Positions 52,562 through 61,804 are shown, numbered from the stretch's first letter. The stretch: DNA of 64,000 bases from Dyadobacter beijingensis DSM 21582 (GCF_000382205.1 NZ_KB907793.1:124001-188000), one strand, 5' to 3'. Numbers and translations: made by a program. The notes: a model not told the origin generated them from the letters alone.

Positions 52562-55057
52562 ATGAATAGAGAATTCTACGACCTGATTTCGATGCGGCTT
52601 GTCGCGGGCGTAATGGCCGTGGTGCTGGCGCTCCTGTGCGCCTGTGCGGCCGATGCGCAACCGGGCGGCTCTGGTTATAATGACGTAGCGCGCCAGCGGC
52701 TCCTGATCCGCATCACGGCGCAATACCTCCAGACGATCAGCCAGGGCCAGATCGATATGGACAGCGCCATACTTATCCCTTGCCGGGTGTATGGATTGAG
52801 CCCGCTGCTGGCTTACAATGAGGGGTACAGCGATGGAAAACCGACGGAGGTTACCCGGCTCCTCGACGCCGGCCACGTCAAAGACGCACAGGAACTTGCC
52901 GCTCGCCAAAACGGCTTGCCGAAGCTGCGGTCGCTTATCGAGTTGGGGACCTATTTTGTTTTTAAACCAGGTACCGAAAAGGGAGATCTTGACCAGGCGT
53001 TCAAAAATATCGGGCAGGCGTCCATTCTGGCCCGATCGGCCCCTGGGGCGTGGAAAGTGGAATGCCTGATGCTCAAAGCGCATTGGCTTCATCAATCGGG
53101 GCTTGCAGAGGAAAGTAAAAAGGCTTTTACGGAGCTCGCGGGCCTGTGCGAGCGCTCGGGGGATCGCATGGCCTACGCGCGGGCGATGCTCGCCGGGGCG
53201 GAAGTGCTGCGGTATGGCGACCCCGACCGGCTACCCAAATTCGAAAAAGCGCTCGCCATTTTTACGGCAAAAAAATCGCGGGAAAAGGAGATCGAAACCC
53301 TGTCCCTGATCAACATCGAGAACTTTGTGAACAAGCGGTATGGCGTTGCTGAACAGTATTTAAGTAAAATAATCGGGTTGCAGACGGCGATCCGGTTCCG
53401 GCAGCGGCAATACCCTTACGACGCACTCTCCTGGCTGGCCTACCGGAAAGGGGAACTTACCAATGCATTGACTTATTCAAACAAAAGCCTGGCATGCGTC
53501 GCAACCAGGGAAGATTCGACATTCATCGGCCTGTTCTACACCCGGAGAGGACTCATTTTTGACCGGATGTTCAAGTTAGAAAGTGCGATGACCTGGTTTG
53601 ACAAAGCACTGGTAGACCGGAAGCGCGAAACGAGGCTGTATTGGTACCGCGCCCTGATTGGCAAGGTATGGATGCTCAACAACACCGGGAGGGCGAAGGA
53701 AGCATTGGCACTGCTGACAGACGCTGAAAGGAAGTACCCGCCCACAAGTTATTTTGAGAAGATGCATTTCGCCCTGCTGTTTGGCAATGCTTACGAGAAT
53801 TTGAAGAATTTCAATCTGGCGGAGGATAATTATAACGTCTTTCTGACGATGGCGGAGCGCTTTCCCCTTGAATATGTGCACGATGAGTTTCCGGCGGCAT
53901 TTTTTCAGATCTCCGCATTCAACCGTGTCATTGGCAAAACAAGCAAGGCAAGGGATTTGCTGGAAAAAGGCAGGCAGTTCGTATCGGCGCTGGATATTAT
54001 GGGAAAGGGGAATTACCATTATAACCTCTTCAAGATCGACTCCCTCGACGGCAGGTACCTGGACGCGATCCGAAATCTCCGCCTGAGCTACGAGGCTGCC
54101 GATTCGGTGTTTACCAACGATCAGCGGAGACAGGCCAGTGAACTGCTGGTGAAGTACGAGGCCGAAAAAAAGGATAAGGATATCAAACTGCTCAATAGCC
54201 AGAACCAACTCCAGGCGATCAGGGTTGAGCAGGCCGACCGGGCCAAAAACGTCACGTTCGTTGTGGTGGCCCTGTTGCTGATTATCATCGGCCTGATACT
54301 CAACCGCTATTTGATCAAGCAGCGCACGAACCGCCAGCTGGAAGCAAACCAACGGCAGCTGGAAGCGAACCAGGGCGAGTTGGACCGGAAAAACAGTTAC
54401 CTGGAAGCGCTGAACACCGAGCAGGAAAAGCTCATTAAGGAAAAGGAGTGGCTGATCCGGGAAGTCCACCACCGGGTCAAGAATAATCTCCAGATGGTGA
54501 CCAGTTTGCTCAATACGCAATCGGCCTACCTGGCCGACGGCGCTGCCGTCGTGGCGGTTCAGGATAGCCTCAGGCGAATGCAGGCCATGTCGCTTATCCA
54601 CCAGAAGCTGTACCTGGACGAAAATACGACGACCATTGCGATGCCGGAGTACATTCAGGAACTGGTCAGTTACCTGGCGGAAAGTTTCGATACGGCCAAC
54701 CGGGTCAGCTTTGAGCAGACGATCGAGGAAATCCATCTGGAAGTATCGCAGGCCATTCCGCTCGGGCTGATTATCAATGAAAGCATCGTCAATGCGATGA
54801 AGTATGCATTTTTGAACGATCATTCAGGTAAGGTGCGCATCGCATTGCAGCACGACCGGCCGGGTAAGCTTTTGCTCCGGATTTCGGATAACGGTATCGG
54901 GCTGCCCGCGGAGCTTGATCCGGCATCGCATCATTCACTCGGCATGGACCTGATGCAGGGCCTGGCAAGGCAATTGAAAGGCACTTTTGATATCGAAAGT
55001 GATCAGGGAGTACATATTACGGTGAGATTTGCCTACCAGAACAGGCTTGTCTCGTAA
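52562..55057 (+). CDS. TPR histidine kinase, HisKA_2 type (copy 2)
   Basis: This 831-residue paralogue of the upstream kinase has a signal peptide (VAGVMAVVLALLCAC) and a longer periplasmic TPR region (~40-555). The TM helix is near 563-585 (VVVALLLIIIGLILNRYLI). A long coiled coil with a repeated RQLEANQ unit follows, then HisKA_2 (WLIREVHHRVKNNLQM, His near 634) and a complete HATPase (NESIVNAMKYAF, DNGIGLP, SLGMDLMQGLARQL). It shares almost the same catalytic core as copy 1 while the sensor parts differ, so the pair may feed two signals into one regulator. It is followed by that regulator 26 bp later. Confidence 0.92.
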   Translation: MNREFYDLISMRLVAGVMAVVLALLCACAADAQPGGSGYNDVARQRLLIRITAQYLQTISQGQIDMDSAILIPCRVYGLSPLLAYNEGYSDGKPTEVTRLLDAGHVKDAQELAARQNGLPKLRSLIELGTYFVFKPGTEKGDLDQAFKNIGQASILARSAPGAWKVECLMLKAHWLHQSGLAEESKKAFTELAGLCERSGDRMAYARAMLAGAEVLRYGDPDRLPKFEKALAIFTAKKSREKEIETLSLINIENFVNKRYGVAEQYLSKIIGLQTAIRFRQRQYPYDALSWLAYRKGELTNALTYSNKSLACVATREDSTFIGLFYTRRGLIFDRMFKLESAMTWFDKALVDRKRETRLYWYRALIGKVWMLNNTGRAKEALALLTDAERKYPPTSYFEKMHFALLFGNAYENLKNFNLAEDNYNVFLTMAERFPLEYVHDEFPAAFFQISAFNRVIGKTSKARDLLEKGRQFVSALDIMGKGNYHYNLFKIDSLDGRYLDAIRNLRLSYEAADSVFTNDQRRQASELLVKYEAEKKDKDIKLLNSQNQLQAIRVEQADRAKNVTFVVVALLLIIIGLILNRYLIKQRTNRQLEANQRQLEANQGELDRKNSYLEALNTEQEKLIKEKEWLIREVHHRVKNNLQMVTSLLNTQSAYLADGAAVVAVQDSLRRMQAMSLIHQKLYLDENTTTIAMPEYIQELVSYLAESFDTANRVSFEQTIEEIHLEVSQAIPLGLIINESIVNAMKYAFLNDHSGKVRIALQHDRPGKLLLRISDNGIGLPAELDPASHHSLGMDLMQGLARQLKGTFDIESDQGVHITVRFAYQNRLVS

Positions 55058-55083
55058 CCGCCTTTAATTAATCGAATCGGAAC

Positions 55084-57030
55084 ATGAAATATAGGGTGCT
55101 TATTGTTGAGGACGAATTTATTGTCGCCAATGATCTGAGGGTGATCTTACAGCAAGCCGGATATGAGGTAAGCGGCGTAGCGGCTTCGGCAGAAGAAGCG
55201 GACGAGCTCATCCAAGCTGCAAAGCCCGACCTGGTTTTGCTGGATATCAGGCTCGACGGCCAGCGGTCGGGGATCGATCTTGCGAGGAAACTCAAGGAAG
55301 AAAACCTGGCTTTCGTTTACATTTCCGCGAATTCCAGTCAGGAGATTCTCGAAGAAGCCAAGCGAACAGATCCGTACGGGTTTATCGTGAAGCCTTTCCG
55401 TAAAAAGGACCTGCTGGTGACCATCGACATTGCGCTGTATCGTCACCGGCACAGCATCGAGTCGAAAGTCCGGCAGGAAGAATTGTTGCAAAAGCAGCTG
55501 GCTGCATTGGGCAGCAGCACATCGGACGACGGCCAAAGGTTACTGCAAGTGGCAAAGCTGTTGCAGCCGCACATTCCCTTCGACCTCCTGGTGTGCGCGA
55601 GCTGGCCCGCGGATTCCGCATGGCCCGACACCCAGGCGTACCTGAGAGTCGCATTCGACGAATATCAGTATATCGGAAAGCAGCAGCTCGCCACGATTTC
55701 CGGTTTGAAAGAGCAGGCCATTGCAGCGATCATCAACAACAGCAAGCCTCTCCTGGACCCGGTTGCATATGACGAAAAGGCGCTCACGTCTCTGCGTTCC
55801 GTTCATCCGTTGCCAGGGTTGTACCTCGATACTTTTAAGCTGCATTCCTGCCTCGTTTTCCCGATCGTATCGCACCGGGAGCCGGTTGTCAATTATATCT
55901 TTCTCAATCGTCGCGAGGATGTTTACGGCAACCGCCATATTACTTTGCTGGACCGGCTCCGCAAGCAGCTGACCGGCTCGGTAGCTACTGATAATCAGTC
56001 TGATGCGATAGGCCGTGCGGATCGTCACGCGCATGATGGGTCTTTCGTTCCGGGCTTTGCCGGCATTGTCGGGAGCCATCCGCTTTTGCTGACTGCCTTG
56101 GACCAGGCGATGCAGGTGGCGCCGTACAATACTTCGGTGTTGATATTGGGCGAAAGCGGAACGGGAAAAGAGAACATTGCCTTATCCATTCATTCGCTTT
56201 CACCGAGGAAGGGGCGGCCGTTTGTCAAGGTGAATTGCGCCGCAATCCCGGCCCAATTGGTGGAATCGGAACTGTTCGGGCATGAAAAGGGGGCATTTAC
56301 CGGTGCGAGCGAAAAGCGGAAAGGCAAGTTCGAACAGGCCGACGGCGGTACCATCTTCCTGGACGAGGTGGGGGAGCTGCCATTGGAAACACAGGTGAAA
56401 TTGCTGCGTGTGTTGCAGGAAAAGGAATTCGAATATGTCGGGAGCAGCACAACGAAAAAGGTGAATGTACGGATCGTCGCAGCCACGAACCGCCACCTGG
56501 AAAAGGAAGTCGCCAGCGGTACTTTCCGGCTCGACCTGTATTACCGCCTGAATGCTTTCCCGATCACATTACCGGCATTGAGAGAGCGGAAAAGCGATAT
56601 TGAAGCCTTAGCGTGCTATTTCGCGGACAAATTCTGCAAGGAATTCGGAAAGAAATTTCACGGCGTGGCGGATGCAATGTTTGATGAAATGAACGCTTAC
56701 GACTGGCCGGGGAATATCCGGGAGCTGGTCAATGTCGTCGAGCAAACGGTGATACTCAACGACGGAAATTCCAAGCTGGAACTCCGCCGCAGGTTGATGA
56801 GCCCATCGCCCGGACTGCCCGGAAAAGCGAATGTTGAAAGCCTGGGAGATTTGAAAAGCATCCATAAGCAAACGGAAAAGGAATACATTATTTCTATCCT
56901 AAGGAAGGCAAAAGGCATTGTACGCGGTGCAAGGGGCGCGGCGGAAATGCTCAATCTCAAACCCACCACTTTGGAAGCCAGAATGGCCAAGCTGGGGATC
57001 AAACGGGAAGATTTTAACAAGCCATTGTAA
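55084..57030 (+). CDS. Sigma-54-dependent response regulator (NtrC type)
   Basis: This 648-residue activator has a receiver (~1-120, acceptor Asp54 in LVLLDIRLDG, Lys in FIVKPFR), a GAF-like or linker region (~130-330), and an AAA+ sigma-54 interaction domain. The AAA+ domain has Walker A GESGTGKE (~355-362), the GAFTGA loop (~402-407) and Walker B GTIFLDEVGELPLE. A C-terminal Fis-type HTH (~600-645, GAAEMLNLKPTTLEARMAKL) completes it. It remodels RNA polymerase holding sigma-54. It is the last gene of the operon with two kinases, and its likely target begins 231 bp downstream. Paired palindromes and a -24/-12-like element in that gap support this. Confidence 0.95.
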   Translation: MKYRVLIVEDEFIVANDLRVILQQAGYEVSGVAASAEEADELIQAAKPDLVLLDIRLDGQRSGIDLARKLKEENLAFVYISANSSQEILEEAKRTDPYGFIVKPFRKKDLLVTIDIALYRHRHSIESKVRQEELLQKQLAALGSSTSDDGQRLLQVAKLLQPHIPFDLLVCASWPADSAWPDTQAYLRVAFDEYQYIGKQQLATISGLKEQAIAAIINNSKPLLDPVAYDEKALTSLRSVHPLPGLYLDTFKLHSCLVFPIVSHREPVVNYIFLNRREDVYGNRHITLLDRLRKQLTGSVATDNQSDAIGRADRHAHDGSFVPGFAGIVGSHPLLLTALDQAMQVAPYNTSVLILGESGTGKENIALSIHSLSPRKGRPFVKVNCAAIPAQLVESELFGHEKGAFTGASEKRKGKFEQADGGTIFLDEVGELPLETQVKLLRVLQEKEFEYVGSSTTKKVNVRIVAATNRHLEKEVASGTFRLDLYYRLNAFPITLPALRERKSDIEALACYFADKFCKEFGKKFHGVADAMFDEMNAYDWPGNIRELVNVVEQTVILNDGNSKLELRRRLMSPSPGLPGKANVESLGDLKSIHKQTEKEYIISILRKAKGIVRGARGAAEMLNLKPTTLEARMAKLGIKREDFNKPL

Positions 57031-57039
57031 TCCCTGCGC

Positions 57040-57086
57040 CTCCAACTTTATTGGAGTTTCGGATTGTCAGCCCAACTTTTTTGGAG
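57040..57086. promoter_or_regulatory. Paired enhancer-like palindromes after the sigma-54 activator gene
   Basis: CTCCAA-CTTTA-TTGGAG (57040-57056) is a perfect 6-bp-arm palindrome. CCAACTTTWTTGGAG then recurs at 57072-57086, 14 of 15 positions identical, centres 30 bp apart (about three helical turns). Repeated dimer sites 110-155 bp upstream of a -24 element are typical of activators of this class. The first copy could also act as a hairpin terminator. Confidence 0.5.
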
Positions 57087-57195
57087 GTGTTAAGCATATA
57101 CTCGTAATCCTAAGTTTTGAGAAAATCTGTTTAATTAATTGATATACAATGCGTTGTAAAATAAATGAATGCATTTGAAATGGATTGACGTGTAG

Positions 57196-57211
57196 TGGCA
57201 TACGTTTGGCA
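57196..57211 (+). promoter_or_regulatory. Candidate sigma-54 (-24/-12) promoter
   Basis: TGGCATACGTTTGGCA has GG (57197-57198), exactly ten bases, then GC (57209-57210). It keeps TGGCA at -24 and T-GCA at -12. It lies 51 bp before the AraC gene start and downstream of the paired palindromes. Confidence 0.5.
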
Positions 57212-57261
57212 AAAGGGAAGGTGCTTTCAATGCGTTTCCTTACCCTTAACCAAATACTGCT

Positions 57262-58122
57262 ATGAATAATTATCCGGCACCCCTTCATCTTGTGGTTCAA
57301 CCTATTCAAAATCCGGTCTATGCCGGTGAACCATTCGAAATCACGGCACTGAACGCTGATTTTCTGTCGTCACGCGCGGCCAAATACGACCACTCCGTCG
57401 AAATGATCTGGCTGACCAAAGGTCGGTTCAGCGCGATGATAGACCTGGAAGCATTCGAGGTGTCCGAAGGGATGATATTGTTCCAGGCTCCGGGCCGGGC
57501 ATTTTATTTCGGATCTTCCTCCGATCCGGAGGGACTGGTGGTCCGGTTCCCTACCGGCGTGATCCCTGCCGACGTCAATTCCACTTACCCGAGCTTGTCC
57601 TACTGCACGTCGAGGCTATTCCAGGTCGACGCATTGACGGCCGCCACGATCATGAGCGCGATCCAATGCATGCAGCTCGAACTCGCGACGGCCCACAGCC
57701 AGAAGACCGACGTACTTTCGGGCTACCTCAGGATCGTATTACTTTACCTGGCCCGGCAGAAATCCGTCGCGTTCAGTACTTCGTTCGGTTCCCAGGTAAC
57801 CGCGCTCACAAAGCGGTTTTTCGACTTGCTCGAGCGAAAATATCACGTAAATAAAAAGGTGAGCCAATATGCCGACGAACTGGCAGTTACGCCGAATTAT
57901 CTGAACCAGATCATCAAACAGGAGACGGGAATGACGGCGAGCGCCAATATCCGCAAGCGCCTGCTCATCCAGGCCAAAAGAATGGCACTTGTTCAGAACA
58001 CCAGCATGAAAGCGGTAGCCTACAAGCTTGGTTTTGAGGATACTGCGCATTTCAGCAAGTTTTTTAAAGTGGGATGCGGTTGCAGCTTCACCGATTACAG
58101 GAAGTCTTGTCCCAATACCTGA
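57262..58122 (+). CDS. AraC-family transcription regulator
   Basis: This 286-residue protein has an N-terminal cupin-like domain (~20-140, EMIWLTKGRFSAMIDLEAF, LFQAPGRAFYFGSSS) and a C-terminal AraC double HTH (~190-285, SQYADELAVTPNYLNQIIKQETG, then MKAVAYKLGFEDTAHFSKFFK). It starts 51 bp after a candidate sigma-54 promoter and is followed 43 bp later by an alpha/beta hydrolase and then a Crp-like regulator. The first gene of that set may control the others or be autoregulated. Confidence 0.9.
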   Translation: MNNYPAPLHLVVQPIQNPVYAGEPFEITALNADFLSSRAAKYDHSVEMIWLTKGRFSAMIDLEAFEVSEGMILFQAPGRAFYFGSSSDPEGLVVRFPTGVIPADVNSTYPSLSYCTSRLFQVDALTAATIMSAIQCMQLELATAHSQKTDVLSGYLRIVLLYLARQKSVAFSTSFGSQVTALTKRFFDLLERKYHVNKKVSQYADELAVTPNYLNQIIKQETGMTASANIRKRLLIQAKRMALVQNTSMKAVAYKLGFEDTAHFSKFFKVGCGCSFTDYRKSCPNT

Positions 58123-58165
58123 GGATGTAATTCAATAATTAATTTATCCATAACCATCTCAATTA

Positions 58166-58972
58166 ATGAAGCTAATCAGCCGAATGCTCGCCTACGGGGC
58201 CAGCGCAGTTCTCTTATGCACGTCTCCGTCCGTAAGCGCTTTGTCCGGTCCGGGGAAAACCCAATCCGCCGCGGACGAAAAACCGACCATTATCCTCGTT
58301 CATGGCGCATTCGCCGACGGTTCCAGTTGGAACAAGGTGATCCCCATTTTGCAAAAAAGAGGATATCAGACCATTGCCGTCCAAAACCCGCTCACTTCGC
58401 TGGATGAAGACGTGGCATTCGTTAACCGGGCCATTGCCGAGGCGAAGGGAAATGTGGTCCTGGTGGGACATTCGTGGGGCGGTGCCGTGATCACCCAGGC
58501 GGGAAACAGCGACAAGGTGCAGTCGCTCGTGTACGTGGCCGCATATGCACCCGATGAAGGCGAAAGTCTGGAAAGTATCAGCAAAGACGCCTACGAAACG
58601 AAGAAAATACCCAATGTGCCCGGTTTTTCCGACCCGGTGATCGCCGACGGATTTATCCGCCTCAAAGATGAGACCATCGTGCAGTATTTCGCCCAGGACC
58701 TGCCGAGGCAGGATGCATTGGTACTCGCCGCAGGCCAGGGCCGTTTTCATGTGAGTACGCTGGGAGCAAAAATCTCCAATCCCGCCTGGAAGCATAAGCC
58801 CAGTTTCTACATCGTGTCCGACCACGACCAGATCATTTCCCCGAAACTGGAAAGCGAAATGGCGGCAAGGATCAAGGCTACCGTATTCCATCTTCCGGCC
58901 AGTCATGTGTCAATGCTATCCCAGCCCGCCAAAGTGGCCGAGGTAATCCTGAAAGCAGTCGGTTCGAAATGA
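58166..58972 (+). CDS. Exported alpha/beta hydrolase
   Basis: This 268-residue protein has a signal peptide (RMLAYGASAVLLCTSPSVSA). Motifs are ILVHGAFADGSSWNKV, nucleophile Ser103 in VGHSWGGAVIT, acid Asp219 or Asp221 in VSDHDQ and His247 in ASHVSML, the standard alpha/beta-hydrolase triad. Substrate unknown; small esters are typical. It is followed 13 bp later by a Crp/Fnr-like regulator and lies 43 bp after the AraC gene, so the three are probably one operon under the candidate sigma-54 promoter. Confidence 0.9.
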   Translation: MKLISRMLAYGASAVLLCTSPSVSALSGPGKTQSAADEKPTIILVHGAFADGSSWNKVIPILQKRGYQTIAVQNPLTSLDEDVAFVNRAIAEAKGNVVLVGHSWGGAVITQAGNSDKVQSLVYVAAYAPDEGESLESISKDAYETKKIPNVPGFSDPVIADGFIRLKDETIVQYFAQDLPRQDALVLAAGQGRFHVSTLGAKISNPAWKHKPSFYIVSDHDQIISPKLESEMAARIKATVFHLPASHVSMLSQPAKVAEVILKAVGSK

Positions 58973-58985
58973 ATTGTGGTGAAGG

Positions 58986-59600
58986 ATGGATACCTTTTTG
59001 AAGCCATTTATTGATTTGATAGCGGCCGATATCGAGCCGGACGGGCACATGTTGCAGCTGCTGGCCGACAACGCTAAACCCGTCGTATTCGCCAAAGGCG
59101 CATTGCTGCTGACGGCGGGTGAGGTTTGTAGGGATATTTATTTTATGGTCGACGGAAAGGCTATTTCATACTTCACGGATTATAGTGGAAAAACTACGAC
59201 GTGGTTTTTTCACTATAATGTTTCCGGCGCGCCTGTTAAGCATTTGTTTGCGGTAGATTACCGCAGCTTTTTGTCGGGAACACCGTCGAGAATGTCCATC
59301 CAGGCGCTGTCCGACATTACCGCCATTAAATTTTCAGGCGAAGCCGTGGATCATCTTTTAAATCAATCCCATGCTTTTGGCACCTGGCTCAGGAAGCTGC
59401 ACGAAAGAAGCCTGGTGATCGCCTACGACAGAATAGCCTGCCTGCTAACATTTTCGGCCACGGAGCGTTACCAGGAATTTCTGAAAAACGAATCCTATTT
59501 GCTGGATATGTTTTCCAATTATCTGATAGCAACCTATCTGAACATCACGCCGCAGTCGCTGAGCAGGATCAGGAAGGGGCTGGCGGGGTCGACGATGTAA
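58986..59600 (+). CDS. Crp/Fnr-family regulator, variant
   Basis: This 204-residue protein has a cNMP-binding-like beta roll (~25-135, VFAKGALLLTAGEVCRDIYFMVDGKAISYF) and a C-terminal HTH (~175-200, YLIATYLNITPQSLSRIRKGL). The nucleotide-binding residues of true Crp are not evident, as in many Bacteroidota members, so the ligand is unknown. It follows the hydrolase by 13 bp. DNA binding through the terminal HTH looks intact. Confidence 0.85.
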   Translation: MDTFLKPFIDLIAADIEPDGHMLQLLADNAKPVVFAKGALLLTAGEVCRDIYFMVDGKAISYFTDYSGKTTTWFFHYNVSGAPVKHLFAVDYRSFLSGTPSRMSIQALSDITAIKFSGEAVDHLLNQSHAFGTWLRKLHERSLVIAYDRIACLLTFSATERYQEFLKNESYLLDMFSNYLIATYLNITPQSLSRIRKGLAGSTM

Positions 59601-59639
59601 GATCAGCTGACGTTCAGGCAATCGGTACAGCCTTAGCAG

Positions 59640-60083
59640 AAAGGCTGCGTCAACGAAAGTGGCCCGAAAAATGGTTTTGTCAGCATAGGACTTGTCGCGG
59701 GGAAAGGCGCGACGAATGCTTACAGCTTTCCGGACAACAGCGTTACTGCGCCGGGCACATTAGTCTACTATCTCCTTAAAATGATCGACCTTGACGGAAC
59801 ATATGCTTACAGCAAAATCGTCCGGGAAACATTGGATGGTGCGAAAGTCACGACCGTTTATCCTAATCCGGTTTCCAGCGGACTGTCCGTTGTTTCCCAG
59901 TCTGATTTGACGGATATTCAGTTGATCAACTTGAAAGGTGTAACTATTCTGAGCCAAAAAACCGGGAGATCCAACGCCAGTGTGGTCGATGTAAGCCGGC
60001 TTCCGGTAGGGCAGTATATTGTGCGGACGAAAGACGTCTACGGCCAGGTTCATCAATCGAAGGTGGCTATACAGCGGCAATGA
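59640..60083 (+). pseudogene. C-terminal fragment of a T9SS-sorted protein
   Basis: One frame reads GFVSIGLVAGKGATNAYSF, then YLLKMIDLDGTYAYSKIV, the Fn-like stretch that precedes T9SS domains, and then a type A sorting domain (VTTVYPNPVSSG, LPVGQYIVRTKDVYG). The frame has a stop (TAG) at about 59633 and no upstream start, signal peptide or functional domain. An ATG at 59781 could make a 100-residue product, but it would lack an export signal. This looks like the end of a deleted surface-protein gene. Confidence 0.75.
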
Positions 60084-60166
60084 CGTGGCTCTGCGTAATT
60101 GCTGCGGGTCTCCAATCAATGCGATGCCTCTTTCCGGTCGAGTTTTGACGGATTTGACCATGAATG

Positions 60167-61087
60167 CTAAACGTTAAACGGGGAATAGTCGAGGAAGGTC
60201 CAGTTCAGGCCAGTCAGGCTTGCCTGCCGGCGCGAGCTGTGTAAATGAAATTGCCAGTAACGGCCTGTTCCGCCCGTTGCGTCATCCGCGTCCGGCTCTG
60301 TAAAATGCAATTCGGCATGCCCGGTGAGTTGTAGCGCTTCGCCGGTTTCAAAATTAACGAATAACAGTCCGGCCCGCGGATTTACGCTGAAATTGCCCAA
60401 TGAATTGAACATGCTGTTGCCGTTGTAGTCGGGTATGAGCAGGGTATTTTCATCCAGGATTTGTACAAAACCCGGATTGCCGCCCCGGTGGCCGACGTCG
60501 AGGTGGTAGTCGTCGTGGCCGCTGCCGACAAACAGCGTATCGGCCCCGCTGATCCATTCCTGCAACGCCGGCGTAAAATGCAGCCCGGTTTCCGCGGCGG
60601 CATTGGTTTGGCGCGTTGCCGTGGTCACCGCCACTTCCCGCCGCTGAATGTAGCGCGGGCATAGCGGAAAGCATTCCTGCACGTTTACCTGCAAGCCCGT
60701 GCCGTCCGGCGCGACAGTTACCGGGCCGTTGACTTTCAGCCGCCTGCGCGTGGCGAGCTCGATGAAGAGCAGACCGACGCCCGGGTGATTGCCGACATTT
60801 GTCCAGAAAATATCATTGTCCGCCGATACCAGATGCGTCGTATCCAGCTGCACCACCTCCGGCGTTTCGGCCTGTACAAAACCGGGCTGGCCGGCAAGCA
60901 GCGACACCCAGATGCTTCGTTCTTCATCCAGGCTGGCCGCCAGCACGAAAGGCTGTTTATCGACAAATTTCAATGCGCCGTTGGGAATCCTGTCGGCGAT
61001 CAGCCGACCATTCCGACTGGCAATCTGCGTTTCGCCGGCCAGGGCTTGTACTTTCAGCTCGCCGGAATGAAATGGGTTCTTTTCCAT
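60167..61087 (-). CDS. Pyridoxamine-phosphate-oxidase (PNPOx)-family protein
   Basis: The protein is 307 residues from ATG at 61087; a longer TTG form to 61153 is less likely. It contains two split-barrel halves: FVLAASLDEERSIWVSLLAGQPGF (~45-70) and TLFVGSGHDDYHLDVGHRGG with PGFVQILDENTLLIPDYNGN (~190-250), and NPRAGLLFVNFETGEALQLTG. This is the layout of flavin-binding PNPOx-like proteins of the COG3576 type, some of which reduce small molecules. Substrate unknown. It lies 150 bp downstream of a TetR regulator on the same strand, with a short decayed frame between them. Confidence 0.85.
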   Translation of the reverse strand: MEKNPFHSGELKVQALAGETQIASRNGRLIADRIPNGALKFVDKQPFVLAASLDEERSIWVSLLAGQPGFVQAETPEVVQLDTTHLVSADNDIFWTNVGNHPGVGLLFIELATRRRLKVNGPVTVAPDGTGLQVNVQECFPLCPRYIQRREVAVTTATRQTNAAAETGLHFTPALQEWISGADTLFVGSGHDDYHLDVGHRGGNPGFVQILDENTLLIPDYNGNSMFNSLGNFSVNPRAGLLFVNFETGEALQLTGHAELHFTEPDADDATGGTGRYWQFHLHSSRRQASLTGLNWTFLDYSPFNV

Positions 61088-61139
61088 ATGCAGGGTAAGC
61101 AAGCACAGCCGCCGGGTCATGACGGTCGTGCAAGCCGGA

Positions 61140-61240
61140 TTAGAATGTGACAATGTGATAACCTTCCTCTTGCAGCTTCACAAAGCTGGGGAGGCCGGGA
61201 ACGGCGTTGGCCGAAATCAGGTCGTCGCCGGTAGTGTCTA
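61140..61240 (-). pseudogene. Short orphan C-terminal coding fragment
   Basis: Between TetR and the PNPOx gene a minus-strand frame with no start reads VDTTGDDLISANAVPG, then a segment ending GYHIVTF before a TAA at 61140-61142. The composition is protein-like, with a natural ending, but I do not recognise the family. It may be the end of a deleted gene once regulated by the TetR protein, or chance. Confidence 0.3.
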
Positions 61241-61804
61241 CAGATTTGTTTTCATGAATTTGGTCCGCATGTCATCCAGCATGGCTTTGAACATCGAAGT
61301 TCCGCCTAGCGAACGTTGCACGATGAGCGTTCCCTGGATCTTGACGATCAGTTCGCCGGCAAGCTGTTCGGCATGCTGCTCATCGTGGCCGAAATCCATC
61401 GCGAGATGTTTGAACGAGCGGATCAGCGTCTCGAAAATAGCGCCTGTTTCCTTTCGAAAAAGATTAGCCGCGGAGCCGTGCGACAGTGCACGGAGAATGC
61501 AGTCGAGCCGGCCGCCGTCGTAGAGTTCGTCGATGGCATTCAATGCGGAGTCCAGCCGTTCCTCCCGCGTGCTATCTGAAACCAGCACATCGGTAATTCT
61601 GTTTTTGGCCCAATTTGCCACGTACCGGAGCACCGCGTGGGCCATTTCCTCTTTTCCCTGGGGAAAACGGTGGTACAGGCTGGCTTTTTTCAACTGCGTC
61701 GCTTCCGCTAGCGCAGCCATACTCGCCCCATCATACCCGGCCGACCGGAATACTTCCATCAGTTTGTCGATAACGACGTCGTGTTCAACTTTTGCGTAAG
61801 CCAT
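61238..61804 (-). CDS. TetR-family transcription regulator
   Basis: The protein is 188 residues from ATG at 61804; the TTG at 61822 is less likely. It has an N-terminal TetR HTH (AGYDGASMAALAEATQLKKASLYHRF) and a helical ligand-binding domain (~60-185). TetR proteins of this kind usually repress a nearby enzyme or efflux gene in response to a small molecule. Downstream on its strand lies the PNPOx-family gene, with the remains of another possible gene between. Ligand unknown. Confidence 0.9.
   Translation of the reverse strand: MAYAKVEHDVVIDKLMEVFRSAGYDGASMAALAEATQLKKASLYHRFPQGKEEMAHAVLRYVANWAKNRITDVLVSDSTREERLDSALNAIDELYDGGRLDCILRALSHGSAANLFRKETGAIFETLIRSFKHLAMDFGHDEQHAEQLAGELIVKIQGTLIVQRSLGGTSMFKAMLDDMRTKFMKTNL

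Noticed and set aside
53576..54823. 415-codon minus-strand frame opposite the second HisKA_2 kinase
   Set aside because: Shadow frame; composition is unlike a real protein and the opposing kinase is complete.
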